Source of the DNA: Flavobacteriaceae bacterium
GTDB taxonomy: Bacteria; Bacteroidota; Bacteroidia; Flavobacteriales; Flavobacteriaceae
Length of the DNA stretch: 64,000 nt
Direction of reading: 5' to 3'
NCBI GenBank assembly: GCA_947456815.1
Contig: CANGTL010000001.1
Location: 62,001 to 126,000 of the forward strand
In this document: positions 26,821-36,107 of the stretch, piece after piece
How the letters are laid out: each line of letters opens with the position of its first letter
How positions within the stretch are numbered: the first letter of the stretch is position 1
The notes under the pieces: model-generated
The model's input: the letters and a program-made list of their open reading frames with translations, nothing else
Databases searched by the model: none
What the model was told of the DNA's origin: nothing
Position numbers and translations under genes: made by a program

Positions 26821-27975
26821 ATGCATATTGCTTTTCTTACTCCTGAATACTCACATCCCAAAGTAGAAAAAGCTGCTGGGATTGGCACTACTACAATGAA
26901 TTTAGCAAATGCTCTTATTCAAGAAGGCATTAGTGTTTCCATTTTTGTTTATGGACAGAATAATAATGAAGTGTTTGTCGAGAACAAAATCAAAATACAC
27001 TTAATTGCTACGAAAAAATTTAGATTTGCGACTTGGTATTATTATAGAAAATATCTTCAAAATTATGTCAATCAATACGTACATATTGATAAAATCAACC
27101 TAATAGAGGCACCTGATTGGACTGGTATTACTGCTTTTATGAATCTTTCCGTACCTCTAATAATTAGATTTCATGGATCTGACGCCTATTTTTGTCATCT
27201 GGAGAAAAGATGTCAAAAAATTAAGAATTTCATTTTTGAAAAAAAAGGTATTAATAATGCTGTTGCATTTATTTCCCCATCCGATTTTACTTCTAAAATT
27301 ACTCAATATATTTTTAGAATCAACAATAAATCAATTGTAAAAATTCCGAGTGGTTTATCATTGGAGAAGTTTCATAATGCAAATCCTAATAATTTTGAAA
27401 AAGGGTTGGTGCTTTATTTAGGTACTATTATTAGAAAAAAAGGAGTCTTAGAGTTAGCGCCTATATTCGAAAAAGTACTAAGAAAATGTCCTGATTCTAA
27501 GCTTATTATAGTTGGCGGGGATTCTTATGATCAAAAAACTAAATGTGAATCAACTTGGTTATTGCTTCAAAATGCGTTAAATGGTTCTACAATATCGAGG
27601 GTAAAATATTTAGGAAAAGTACCTTATCATCATATTCAAGATTATATTCAAAAAGCCAACGTATGTGTCTTTCCGACTTTTGCTGAAACTCAAGGAATGG
27701 TCACTATTGAAGCAATGGTAATGAACAAGGCAATAGTTAACAGTAATATTGGTTGGGCGACTGAGATCATTGATGATGGAGTAAACGGTTTTCTCGTTGA
27801 CCCAAAAGACCATGATGCATTTGCAGATGCTATAGTTAATATTATACAAAATGAAAAATTAAATCAAACCATTGGAAAAGCCGCAAGAGAAAAAGTAGAA
27901 ACTGATTTTGATATCAATAAATTGGTAAAGAAAAACATTGAATTTTATTTCACTGTATTAAAGGAAAAAAAATAA
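26821..27975 (+). CDS. Glycosyltransferase family 4
   Basis: A 384-residue GT-B enzyme. The N-terminal domain begins HIAFLTPEYSHPKVEKAAGI with the glycine-rich GIGTTTMNLANAL loop. The donor domain shows GLVLYLGTIIRKKGVLEL, and the E-x7-E site in FAETQGMVTIEAMVMNKAIV, ending GVNGFLVDPKDHDAFADAI. Full length for the family. It starts three bases after the methyltransferase stop. Retaining transfer from a nucleotide sugar is expected; the sugar is unknown. Confidence 0.93.
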   Translation: MHIAFLTPEYSHPKVEKAAGIGTTTMNLANALIQEGISVSIFVYGQNNNEVFVENKIKIHLIATKKFRFATWYYYRKYLQNYVNQYVHIDKINLIEAPDWTGITAFMNLSVPLIIRFHGSDAYFCHLEKRCQKIKNFIFEKKGINNAVAFISPSDFTSKITQYIFRINNKSIVKIPSGLSLEKFHNANPNNFEKGLVLYLGTIIRKKGVLELAPIFEKVLRKCPDSKLIIVGGDSYDQKTKCESTWLLLQNALNGSTISRVKYLGKVPYHHIQDYIQKANVCVFPTFAETQGMVTIEAMVMNKAIVNSNIGWATEIIDDGVNGFLVDPKDHDAFADAIVNIIQNEKLNQTIGKAAREKVETDFDINKLVKKNIEFYFTVLKEKK

Positions 27976-27976
27976 T

Positions 27977-29515
27977 ATGATACTAAGTGAATACACATCT
28001 AAAAGTGGAGAAAAAATACTTTATAATGGATCTCCAGATTTTGATAAATTAGAACAATTAGCAGCTGGTTACGGTGATATATGGCATAGCTCTTTTGAAC
28101 AAGGTTACAAAAATGCTTTTCAGGATTTAGCCCATCAATCGTCTGTACTGTTCTGGTTTATTAACGATTTTGAAAATCTAGATGAGTGTGTAAGCTGGAG
28201 AATCAATCCGAATAATTTTGCAATAAGAAAGAAAGTATGGGAGATTACAGGTGGATTTGATTCTGATTATAAGTCGATTCAAATGCAAGCTTTAGATTTC
28301 GGCTATAATTGTTTGCGAAACCAAGGAATAGTTCCTCTATACGTAAATGGTTTATATAAAGAATCGACAAAAGAAGAATTAGTTATTTCTGTGAAAGATC
28401 GCTATGTTTTTTATATAAAGAATTTCAAAATAGATCATGCTTTATTTTTGCTATATCGAAAAGGTATCTGGAAACTAAGCGAGTGGAATGCTTTTTTTTA
28501 TGCAAAAAAATATTTTAAGCAAGTACTAAATAGACCTCAATTGCCTCCAAGAAAATTGAATAAAATTGTTGGACAGCCTACTGTAAGTTATATTATTCCA
28601 ACGATGTTACGGCAAGACTTTACGCTGCGTCTGTTGGATGATTTATCAAAACAGACTTTAGTTCCTTTTCAAGTGGTTGTTGTAGATGCTACACCAGAAA
28701 AGGATAGAGATGAAAGTCTTTATTATCAAAAAAAATATCCGTTTGAGTTGACATTGAGATGGCAAACAACAAAAGGAAGTTGTAGAGCAAGAAATGAGGC
28801 AATAAATATTTGTACTGGAGAATACATAGTTTTTGGGGATGATGATATTAGAGTTCTGCCAGATTTTATTGAAAATCATATCAAACTATTGCAAACCTAT
28901 AAAGCGGCGGGTTGCAATGGTTTAGATATCATGGCAGAGCATTCGGGTCAAGACTTACATGATTTAGAATTGAGGCTTGATGCAATCGAAAATAAAAGGT
29001 GGTACGTTGGCAGTATTCAAATGTTTAGCAATGCAAACTCATGTGTTAAAAGAGAATTTGTTGATCAATTAAAGGGCAATGATATCAATTATGATGGAGG
29101 ATATGGTGAAGATGGTGACTTTGGTATATCATTGCTTAAATTAGGGGTGCCTGTTTTGCACAACCCTTTTTCGGCTAATTTGCATTTGAAGCCAAGTATT
29201 GGAGGTTATCGTTTTTGGGGTATGCAAGCCAAAATAATAGGTAAGAAAAGAAAACAACAACCGTGGGAACTTGATAGACCGGTTAAATGGATTCGTCCGG
29301 TCCCTAGTCCAACTCTAATGTACCAGTTCTGCAAGCACTTTAAGCCGGAGCAAGTGAAAGAATTTAAACACAAACATTTTTTTCTTTTTTTAATGAATGG
29401 TTCGAAATTGACTTTAATTTTTCGTTTGTTGAAAGTCCCGTATAAATTATTACAATTTTCTAAATCAAAGTTTTATGCTAAAAAGCTTTTAGAATTAGGA
29501 GTTAGAACAGAGTAG
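27977..29515 (+). CDS. Glycosyltransferase family 2 with extra N-terminal half-domain
   Basis: A 512-residue protein with a complete GT2 domain in the C-terminal two thirds: PTVSYIIPTMLRQDFTLRLL (about residues 198-217), VVVVDATPEKDR, KGSCRARNEAINICTGEY, and the metal site VFGDDDIRVLPDF. The first 180 residues contain INPNNFAIRKKVWEITGGFD, which looks like the acceptor-side half of another GT2 domain without its nucleotide-binding half. So the gene may be a fusion or the remnant of a tandem transferase. It begins one base after the previous stop and ends three bases before the next start. Confidence 0.85.
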   Translation: MILSEYTSKSGEKILYNGSPDFDKLEQLAAGYGDIWHSSFEQGYKNAFQDLAHQSSVLFWFINDFENLDECVSWRINPNNFAIRKKVWEITGGFDSDYKSIQMQALDFGYNCLRNQGIVPLYVNGLYKESTKEELVISVKDRYVFYIKNFKIDHALFLLYRKGIWKLSEWNAFFYAKKYFKQVLNRPQLPPRKLNKIVGQPTVSYIIPTMLRQDFTLRLLDDLSKQTLVPFQVVVVDATPEKDRDESLYYQKKYPFELTLRWQTTKGSCRARNEAINICTGEYIVFGDDDIRVLPDFIENHIKLLQTYKAAGCNGLDIMAEHSGQDLHDLELRLDAIENKRWYVGSIQMFSNANSCVKREFVDQLKGNDINYDGGYGEDGDFGISLLKLGVPVLHNPFSANLHLKPSIGGYRFWGMQAKIIGKKRKQQPWELDRPVKWIRPVPSPTLMYQFCKHFKPEQVKEFKHKHFFLFLMNGSKLTLIFRLLKVPYKLLQFSKSKFYAKKLLELGVRTE

Positions 29516-29518
29516 TGA

Positions 29519-30517
29519 ATGAAGTTTTCTTTAATTATTTGTACATATATGCGTCCGAAACCAATATTAGATTTATTGGAATCGGTTCGCGTACAATCCA
29601 AATATCCAGACGAAATTTTGGTTATTGATGGTTCGACTAATAATGAAACCCTACTTGTTTTAGAAAATAATAAGTTTCCCTCTTTGCAGTATTATAAAGT
29701 TGATAGTAAAGATCGAGGATTAACCAAACAAAGAAATTTTGGAATAGCAAAAGTTGGTGACGGAATAGAAGTCGTTTGTTTTTTAGATGATGATACAATT
29801 TTAGATGTAAATTATTTTCGAGAAATAGAGAAAACCTATGAATTGCACCCAAGTGCTTTAGGTGTTGGGGGTTATATTTCAAATGAAGATGTGTGGCATT
29901 TTGTCGGATCCAATTATAAATCTTCAATTAAGGAATATTATTATGATGGATGGAAGAAAATTGATGGATCTCGATTTGTTTTAAGGAAAAAAATAGGTAT
30001 AGATAGCAATACAAAACCAGGTTTTCTTCCTGAGTTTTCTCACGGGCGTAGTATCAGTTTCTTACCGCCATCAGATAAGATTTATGAAGTTGAACAACTA
30101 ATGGGTGGCGTGTCTTCTTTTCGAAAAGAAGTCTTTAGGACTTTTCAATTCTCTACTTATTTTGAAGGTTATGGATTATATGAAGATGCCGATTTTACTT
30201 TACGTTTGTCAAAAACAGGAAAATTATTTGTTAATACAGCAGCAAAATTAGGACATTATCACGATAGTTCAGGCAGGCCAAATCAGTTCCTTTATGGGAA
30301 AATGGTGGTTAGGAACGGATGGTATGTTTGGCGTGTCAAACACTTAAATCCTAGTCTAAAAGCAAAGTTTAAATGGCATGTAATAACTTTACTTTTGACA
30401 TTTATTCGCTTTATTAATATTTTTACAACCTCAAAACGCAAGGATTCTTTTTTCGAATTTTTAGGCAGATTGGTTGGTTGGTTTTCCTTACTTTTGAAAA
30501 AACCAGAATTGCCATAA
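29519..30517 (+). CDS. Glycosyltransferase family 2
   Basis: A 332-residue GT-A enzyme: KFSLIICTYMRPKPILDLL, ILVIDGSTNNET, DRGLTKQRNFGIAK, and the metal site CFLDDDTILD near residue 92. The acceptor-side segment reads GGVSSFRKEVF, then GYGLYEDADFTLRLSKTG. The C-terminal part is basic and hydrophobic (WHVITLLLTFIRFINIF), consistent with membrane association. It is tightly packed, with its stop one base before the next ATG. Sugar specificity unknown. Confidence 0.92.
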   Translation: MKFSLIICTYMRPKPILDLLESVRVQSKYPDEILVIDGSTNNETLLVLENNKFPSLQYYKVDSKDRGLTKQRNFGIAKVGDGIEVVCFLDDDTILDVNYFREIEKTYELHPSALGVGGYISNEDVWHFVGSNYKSSIKEYYYDGWKKIDGSRFVLRKKIGIDSNTKPGFLPEFSHGRSISFLPPSDKIYEVEQLMGGVSSFRKEVFRTFQFSTYFEGYGLYEDADFTLRLSKTGKLFVNTAAKLGHYHDSSGRPNQFLYGKMVVRNGWYVWRVKHLNPSLKAKFKWHVITLLLTFIRFINIFTTSKRKDSFFEFLGRLVGWFSLLLKKPELP

Positions 30518-30518
30518 A

Positions 30519-31073
30519 ATGACTTTATACGAATTAATCCAATCCGACTACAATAAGTACAAGAAATACGGAGCTAACTTTTTTGTCATATTGTTTTTTA
30601 CTCAAGGATTTTGGGCAACTTGTCAATATAGATTTGCCAACTATGTCTTTAGAAAAGTAAAATTGCAACCATTTAGATTAATATTTAAATGTATATTATT
30701 TCTTTGGCAAAAATTTATTGAAATTACTTGTGGTATTTCTATTCCTGCTTCCGTAGAGATAGGTCACTCATTTTATATAGGTCATTTTGGAGGAATTATT
30801 TTTAATAAAGATGCAGTCATTGGTGATAATTGTAATGTAGCCCAAAATGTTACTATTGGTGTTTCTGGTTTAGGAGAAAAAAGAGGAGTTCCTATTATTG
30901 GGAACAATGTATACATAGCAGCAAATAGCGTAATTGCTGGTAAGATTGTTATTGAAGATGACGTTTTAATTGGTGCCTGTTCATTAGTAAGTTCTGATGT
31001 CAAAGCTGGTAGCACTGCTATTGGCGTTCCTGCTTTAGTAGTTTCTCAAAATGGATCTAAAGGATATATTTGA
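30519..31073 (+). CDS. Serine-acetyltransferase-like hexapeptide acyltransferase, second copy
   Basis: A 184-residue left-handed beta-helix acyltransferase. An N-terminal helical segment (FWATCQYRFANYVFRKVKL) is followed by hexapeptide turns: IGHSFYIGHFGGIIFNKDAV, IGDNCNVAQNVTIG, IGNNVYIAANSVIAGK and IEDDVLIGACSLV. It is clearly related to the protein at 25213-25788, with which it shares the helix plan and the final GSK-YI residues. Likely O-acetylation of a sugar in the exported glycan. Its stop overlaps the next start by one base (TGATG). Confidence 0.87.
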   Translation: MTLYELIQSDYNKYKKYGANFFVILFFTQGFWATCQYRFANYVFRKVKLQPFRLIFKCILFLWQKFIEITCGISIPASVEIGHSFYIGHFGGIIFNKDAVIGDNCNVAQNVTIGVSGLGEKRGVPIIGNNVYIAANSVIAGKIVIEDDVLIGACSLVSSDVKAGSTAIGVPALVVSQNGSKGYI

Positions 31074-32191
31074 TGAAATTATTAGTCGTATCATTCGCTC
31101 CATTTATTAAGAAAGATAACAATTATTGGGCTTATAGTCCTTACATCAAAGAGATTAATATTTGGGCTAAGCATTCAGATAAAATTGCATTTGTTTGTCC
31201 CGTTTTGATGGAAGACAATGATTTGCTTATTAGTCCGATTCAATTTCCTGTTGATAGGATTTTCAGGGCAAAAAATTTTAATGTAAAATCATTTTGGAAT
31301 TTTGTTCGGGCATTCATATTCTCCTTTTGGAATTTTTTTCAGTTGTTTAGAGGTATGATTTGGGCGGATCACATTCATTTACGTTGCCCGGGTAACTTAG
31401 GTTTAATGGCTTGCATTGTTCTAATTTTCTTCCCCAATAAGAAGAAAACGGCTAAATATGCGGGAAATTGGGACCCAAATTCGAAACAACCACTTACTTA
31501 TCGCTTTCAAAAGTGGATGCTAAGCAATACTTTTTTATCCAAGAATATGACAGTACTTGTATATGGTGAATGGGCTGGAAGTACTAAGAATGTTAAATCT
31601 TTTTTTACCGCTTCATACAAGGAAGAAGATAAGATTTTTGTTGCCCCACGGAAGTTAGATCAAACGATAGAGTTTATTTTTGTAGGTACATTGTCAATAG
31701 GAAAAAGACCAATGTATGCAGTAAAGATTGTCGAAAATCTTTACCAAAAAGGATTAAACGTGAGATTAAGCCTATATGGGAACGGGCAAGAAAAATCTAA
31801 ATTAGAAAATTACATAAAGAATAATCAATTAGAAAATTTGGTAGTTCTTAAAGGCAATTATTCTGATGAAGCTATGAAAAAAGTGTATCAAGAATCACAC
31901 TTTAATATTCTTCCATCAAAAAGTGAAGGCTGGCCCAAAGTAGTGGCTGAAAGTATGTTTTGGGGATGTTTACCGATTGCTACAAACGTTTCATGCGTGC
32001 CTAATATGTTAGATTATGGGAATAGAGGTTTGTTATTGACAATGGATTTTATAAAAGATGTCGATTTAATTTATGATCAGATTCAGCAACCAATTTCCTA
32101 TCAAGATAAGACTACACAAGGAATAGTTTGGTCTAGAAAGTATACTTTGGATTTGTTTGAAAATGAAATCAAAAACTTACTTTTAGAATGA
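31073..32191 (+). CDS. Glycosyltransferase family 4-like (GT-B)
   Basis: A 372-residue GT-B enzyme with donor-domain motifs FIFVGTLSIGKRPMYAVKI and the E-x7-E region KSEGWPKVVAESMFWGCLPIA. The N-terminal half contains ADHIHLRCPGNLGLMAC and KTAKYAGNWDP, features of the subfamily that acts on short lipid-linked acceptors. The start is the ATG at 31073 within TGATG; the TTG three bases earlier is less likely. It overlaps the next gene by four bases (ATGA). Confidence 0.87.
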   Translation: MKLLVVSFAPFIKKDNNYWAYSPYIKEINIWAKHSDKIAFVCPVLMEDNDLLISPIQFPVDRIFRAKNFNVKSFWNFVRAFIFSFWNFFQLFRGMIWADHIHLRCPGNLGLMACIVLIFFPNKKKTAKYAGNWDPNSKQPLTYRFQKWMLSNTFLSKNMTVLVYGEWAGSTKNVKSFFTASYKEEDKIFVAPRKLDQTIEFIFVGTLSIGKRPMYAVKIVENLYQKGLNVRLSLYGNGQEKSKLENYIKNNQLENLVVLKGNYSDEAMKKVYQESHFNILPSKSEGWPKVVAESMFWGCLPIATNVSCVPNMLDYGNRGLLLTMDFIKDVDLIYDQIQQPISYQDKTTQGIVWSRKYTLDLFENEIKNLLLE

Positions 32192-33270
32192 GAATACTTC
32201 AACTTATTGATTCACTTGAAGTAGGAGGAGCAGAGCGGATGGCTGTTAATTATGCCAATGCACTCTCTACTCGTGTAGCGTTTTCTGGAATTGTATCTAC
32301 AAGAAAAGAAGGTGCATTAAGAAGTAGAATTGATAAGAATGTGTTTTTTGAATGTTTAAATAAACGATTTACATTTGATTTGATTTCAATTGTCAAGTTA
32401 AGCAGAATCTGTAAATCAAATAAAGTTGATCTGATTCATGCTCACGGGACATCTTATTTTTCAGCTTTTTTATTAAAATTAATTTTGCCTAAAATAAAGA
32501 TTGTTTGGCATGAACATGCAGGTGTTAGAAGCGAAAAAAATTCAATTCATAACATAACATTGTTGATTTTTTCTCGTTTTTTTAGCGGAATAATTGTAGT
32601 TAATCATAACTTAGAAAATTGGTGTCGAAATAAATTGTCATTCAACCAAGTAATTTATTTGCCTAATTTCACCTCATTCAATTCTAATGAAACGAAAAAT
32701 ACGATACTCACAGGTATTGAAGGAAAAAGGATTGTTTGTCTTGCTAATTTGAAACATCCCAAGAACCATCATTTGCTATTGGAAGTTGCTATAAAACTAA
32801 AGCATAGTTATCCGGATTGGACATTTCATTTTATTGGAAAGGATTTTCAAGATGATTATTCAGATCAATTGAAGACTAGTATCAAAACTAACGATTTAGT
32901 TAAAAATGTCTTTATTTACGATATACGTGAAGACATTGATAATATTCTTCAGCAAGCTTCAATTGGTGTACTAACTTCTAGCTTTGAAGGATTACCAGTA
33001 GCACTTCTTGAGTACGGCTTTCATCGGAAAGCTGTTGTAGTAACCAATGTGGGTGAGATACCACAAATAGTAGAAGATAATGTAAACGGTTTTGTAGTTC
33101 CGTCAAATTCAGTAGATTTATTTTATAAGAAACTGGAAAAACTGGTTAGTAGGCCAGACTTGATAACAATATTTGGAAATGGATTACACGAAACAATCAT
33201 AAACAATCATAAAGAGGAAGCTGTAATGACTAAATATATTAACTGGATTAGATTCGAATTAAAATGTTAA
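32188..33270 (+). CDS. Glycosyltransferase family 4
   Basis: A 360-residue GT-B enzyme. The N-terminus reads RILQLIDSLEVGGAERMAV, the classical GGAER loop. The donor domain carries RIVCLANLKHPKNHHLLLE and the E-x7-E site SSFEGLPVALLEYGFHRKAV, then NVNGFVVPSNSVDLFYKKL. Length is normal. The ATG overlaps the preceding stop in ATGA, and the end overlaps the polymerase gene by seven bases, so four successive genes are translationally linked. Confidence 0.93.
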   Translation: MRILQLIDSLEVGGAERMAVNYANALSTRVAFSGIVSTRKEGALRSRIDKNVFFECLNKRFTFDLISIVKLSRICKSNKVDLIHAHGTSYFSAFLLKLILPKIKIVWHEHAGVRSEKNSIHNITLLIFSRFFSGIIVVNHNLENWCRNKLSFNQVIYLPNFTSFNSNETKNTILTGIEGKRIVCLANLKHPKNHHLLLEVAIKLKHSYPDWTFHFIGKDFQDDYSDQLKTSIKTNDLVKNVFIYDIREDIDNILQQASIGVLTSSFEGLPVALLEYGFHRKAVVVTNVGEIPQIVEDNVNGFVVPSNSVDLFYKKLEKLVSRPDLITIFGNGLHETIINNHKEEAVMTKYINWIRFELKC

Positions 33271-34589
33271 AGAGTGATAAGAATTATTTTTATTTAATAC
33301 TCCTTCATGTATTTATTGGAGTTTTGTTATATAATAATGTTTACACTCCTAAAATTTATGGATATCTCATTATTTTAGGGGGCATTTTTTACATTATCAA
33401 TTCCAAAAATCAAAATAACGAAGTACTTTATGCTACAGCGTATATGATTGGTAGCGAAATCATTTTGAGAATGACTAACGGAAATCCTGTTTATGAATTT
33501 TCGAAATTTGGAGTGATGATATTTATTCTAGTTGGGATTTATTTTCAAGGAATATCCAAAAATGCAATTCCCTATTGGTTGTTTTTAATATTATTAATAC
33601 CATCAGTGATACTAACTAGTTCGGAGTTAAATTATGCAATAAGTTTAAGAAAAGAAATTTCCTTCAATATAACTGGGCCAGTATGTTTAGGGGTTTGTGC
33701 TCTGTATACCTACAATAGAAGAATTACTCTAAAACAGTTAAATAATATTTTGTTATGCGTTGGATTGCCTATTGTTAGTTGTGTTTTATATCTTACAATA
33801 TTCACTCCGAATATTAAGGACATAATTACGGGTACAGAATCAAATGCATTAGCATCAGGAGGGTTTGGTCCAAATCAGGTTTCTACTATGTTAGGTTTGG
33901 GGATGTTTATTTTTGCTTCAAGATTGATGTTGTTGTCAGAAACATTATTTCAATTTAGTATCAACTTGCTATTGACCATGTTTATTTCATACAGAGGTTT
34001 TATTACTTTTTCTAGGGGTGGGATGATAACTGGATTTGTGATGATTCTTATTCTAGTAATAGTATCTTTTTTAGTTATTGAAAAAAAAAGAAAATTAAGA
34101 ATGCTAGGTATGATTGCCTTTATTTTTATTGCTTTTATTTGCGCTTGGGCTTATTCTACTGAACAGACTAATGGCTTGATACAAAAGCGATATTCAAATC
34201 AAGATGCAGCTGGTCGAGTTAAAGAAGACCAGTTTACAGGGAGAGGTGAACTAGCTAGTGAAGAATTCGAGACCTTTCTAGAACATCCAATATTTGGTAT
34301 TGGAGTAGGTAGAAATATGGAAAAAAGATACGAAAGAACTGGAGAAATTGTTGTCTCTCATAATGAAATTACTAGAATGATAGCAGAACATGGATCGCTT
34401 GGAATTTTAGGTTTGCTAATTCTTTTTCTAACTCCTCTAATTTTGTATATTGATAATAAAAGCAACATTTACTTGATTTGTTTTTTGACCTTTTGGTTAT
34501 TAACAATTAATCACGCAGCTATGAGACTTGCTGCTCCAGCGTTTTTATATTCTTTGTCACTTCTTAAGGTTGTTAAGAATAAAGAGTAA
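33264..34589 (+). CDS. O-antigen polymerase/ligase family membrane protein (Wzy/WaaL)
   Basis: A 441-residue protein with about eleven hydrophobic segments and one larger periplasmic loop (about residues 295-370), the Wzy_C layout. In the loop, GRGELASEEFETFLEHPIFG is followed by VVSHNEITRMIAEHGSLGIL; the SHNE-type motif with nearby His and Arg is typical of O-antigen ligases and polymerases. It either links repeat units or ligates the glycan to lipid A core or protein; sequence does not separate these. A polymerase beside an ABC exporter is unusual, which favours a ligase or a second glycan. Confidence 0.82.
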   Translation: MLKSDKNYFYLILLHVFIGVLLYNNVYTPKIYGYLIILGGIFYIINSKNQNNEVLYATAYMIGSEIILRMTNGNPVYEFSKFGVMIFILVGIYFQGISKNAIPYWLFLILLIPSVILTSSELNYAISLRKEISFNITGPVCLGVCALYTYNRRITLKQLNNILLCVGLPIVSCVLYLTIFTPNIKDIITGTESNALASGGFGPNQVSTMLGLGMFIFASRLMLLSETLFQFSINLLLTMFISYRGFITFSRGGMITGFVMILILVIVSFLVIEKKRKLRMLGMIAFIFIAFICAWAYSTEQTNGLIQKRYSNQDAAGRVKEDQFTGRGELASEEFETFLEHPIFGIGVGRNMEKRYERTGEIVVSHNEITRMIAEHGSLGILGLLILFLTPLILYIDNKSNIYLICFLTFWLLTINHAAMRLAAPAFLYSLSLLKVVKNKE

Positions 34590-34698
34590 TTTTAAAGTAA
34601 CTGGTTATTTTCTATAAAACTAATGTTCTCTATTGTTAATTTCTTACGACTGTTTTTATTTCACTAAATTGCGGCGTTTATGTCAGTTTTAATTTTAT

Positions 34699-36099
34699 AT
34701 GATTGTTAATAAGAAAATACATTTCGAAATTTCAGAAAGGAAAATTCTCTTAAGGATTTTTGATGTTCTTACAGTTTTGTCTGCCTTGTATTTTGTTGGG
34801 ATAATTTTCAATTTCAATTATTTTAACATTTCTACTACAAATTATTATTGGACAATTGTTTTAGGAATCTACCTCAATATTATAGGGACGGTTTTCGAAA
34901 TGTATAATCTCCAAATTGCCAGTAACGAATATCAAGTCGTAAAAAGTATTATACTAACGGCCTCAACCACCGTGCTTATTTATTTATTGACACCTGTTTA
35001 CACGCCATTCTTGCCAACAAATAGAATTCAAATCCTATTTTTTTACGTTGCTATCTTGGTATCGCTTTTTCTTTGGAGGCTCTTTTATGTGAAGTTCTTA
35101 GCGTCTAGTCGTTTTGAGAAAAAGGTAATTCTTATCTGCGATAAGGACCAAGCCGAAGAATTAGTGAGCGGATTAGAGAATGTCGATCCACACTATAAAG
35201 TGGTTGGCTACGTAAATTCAGATAGTTTTCAAATTAGAAATCCCAAGAAAGAGAAGGATTTTGTTAAGAATATTGATATCGATAAGATGGAGCAATTCGT
35301 TGTCGAAAATTCAGTTTCCGAAGTTGTAATTGCTTCGCGAAAAACAGATGGTATTACAGTAAATCTTTATAATCAGCTAATACATTTATTGGAAAATGGT
35401 TATGTTATTAGAGAATACACACAAGTATATGAATCAATTACCAATAGAATTCCGGTTCAATATGTAGCGCAGGATTTTTATAGATATTTTCCATTTAGTA
35501 GAAGTAATCAAAATCAATTATATCTTTTGATAGTAAGGATCTTAGAAATTGTGGTATCTCTAATTGGTCTGCTAATTGGCTGTCTTTTAGTGCCTCTCAT
35601 TTTTGTCGGAAACCTTCTAGGTAATAGGGGAAAGTTTTTTTACACGCAAGAACGCATAGGAAAAAATGGGTTGCCATTTAAGATTCTTAAGTTGCGAACT
35701 ATGGTTAAAAATGCCGAGACCAATGGTGCAGTGTTTACAACTATAAATGATAGTAGAATTACTTCCTTTGGGAAGTTCCTTCGTAAATCACGTATTGACG
35801 AAATTCCTCAATTTTTCAATATTCTAAAAGGTGAAATGGGAGTTATTGGACCGAGGCCAGAGCGTCCCGTATTTGTGCAGGAAATTGCAGAAGTAATGCC
35901 ATTCTACGAAACACGGCATGTAATAAAACCCGGATTGACAGGCTGGGCTCAAGTTAACTATTCTTACGGCGAAACTATCAATGATAGCTTAATCAAATTG
36001 CAGTATGATTTATATTATATCAAGCACAGAAGTATCTTTCTTGACATTAATATTATTCTTAAAACCTTCAGCACCGTTTTGTTCTATAGAGGACAGTAA
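34699..36099 (+). CDS. Long-form polyprenyl glycosylphosphotransferase (WcaJ/WbaP type)
   Basis: A 466-residue initiating transferase. Four N-terminal membrane helices (about 17-135) are followed by a CoA-binding-like domain and then a re-entrant segment (about 276-302). The catalytic domain shows FYTQERIGKNGLPFKILKLR, the Asp-Glu pair in RIDEIPQFFN, GEMGVIGPRPERP, and KPGLTGWAQVNY. WcaJ-like enzymes load glucose-1-phosphate or galactose-1-phosphate onto undecaprenyl phosphate. It is the third initiating transferase in the window. A 109-base gap precedes it, so it may have its own promoter. It converges with the lnt gene eight bases away. Confidence 0.93.
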   Translation: MIVNKKIHFEISERKILLRIFDVLTVLSALYFVGIIFNFNYFNISTTNYYWTIVLGIYLNIIGTVFEMYNLQIASNEYQVVKSIILTASTTVLIYLLTPVYTPFLPTNRIQILFFYVAILVSLFLWRLFYVKFLASSRFEKKVILICDKDQAEELVSGLENVDPHYKVVGYVNSDSFQIRNPKKEKDFVKNIDIDKMEQFVVENSVSEVVIASRKTDGITVNLYNQLIHLLENGYVIREYTQVYESITNRIPVQYVAQDFYRYFPFSRSNQNQLYLLIVRILEIVVSLIGLLIGCLLVPLIFVGNLLGNRGKFFYTQERIGKNGLPFKILKLRTMVKNAETNGAVFTTINDSRITSFGKFLRKSRIDEIPQFFNILKGEMGVIGPRPERPVFVQEIAEVMPFYETRHVIKPGLTGWAQVNYSYGETINDSLIKLQYDLYYIKHRSIFLDINIILKTFSTVLFYRGQ

Positions 36100-36107
36100 T
36101 AAGAATG

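Noticed and set aside
1..36099. Whole locus as an integrated mobile island
   Set aside because: No integrase, transposase, terminal repeat or tRNA boundary is present; variable glycan genes alone do not show a mobile element.
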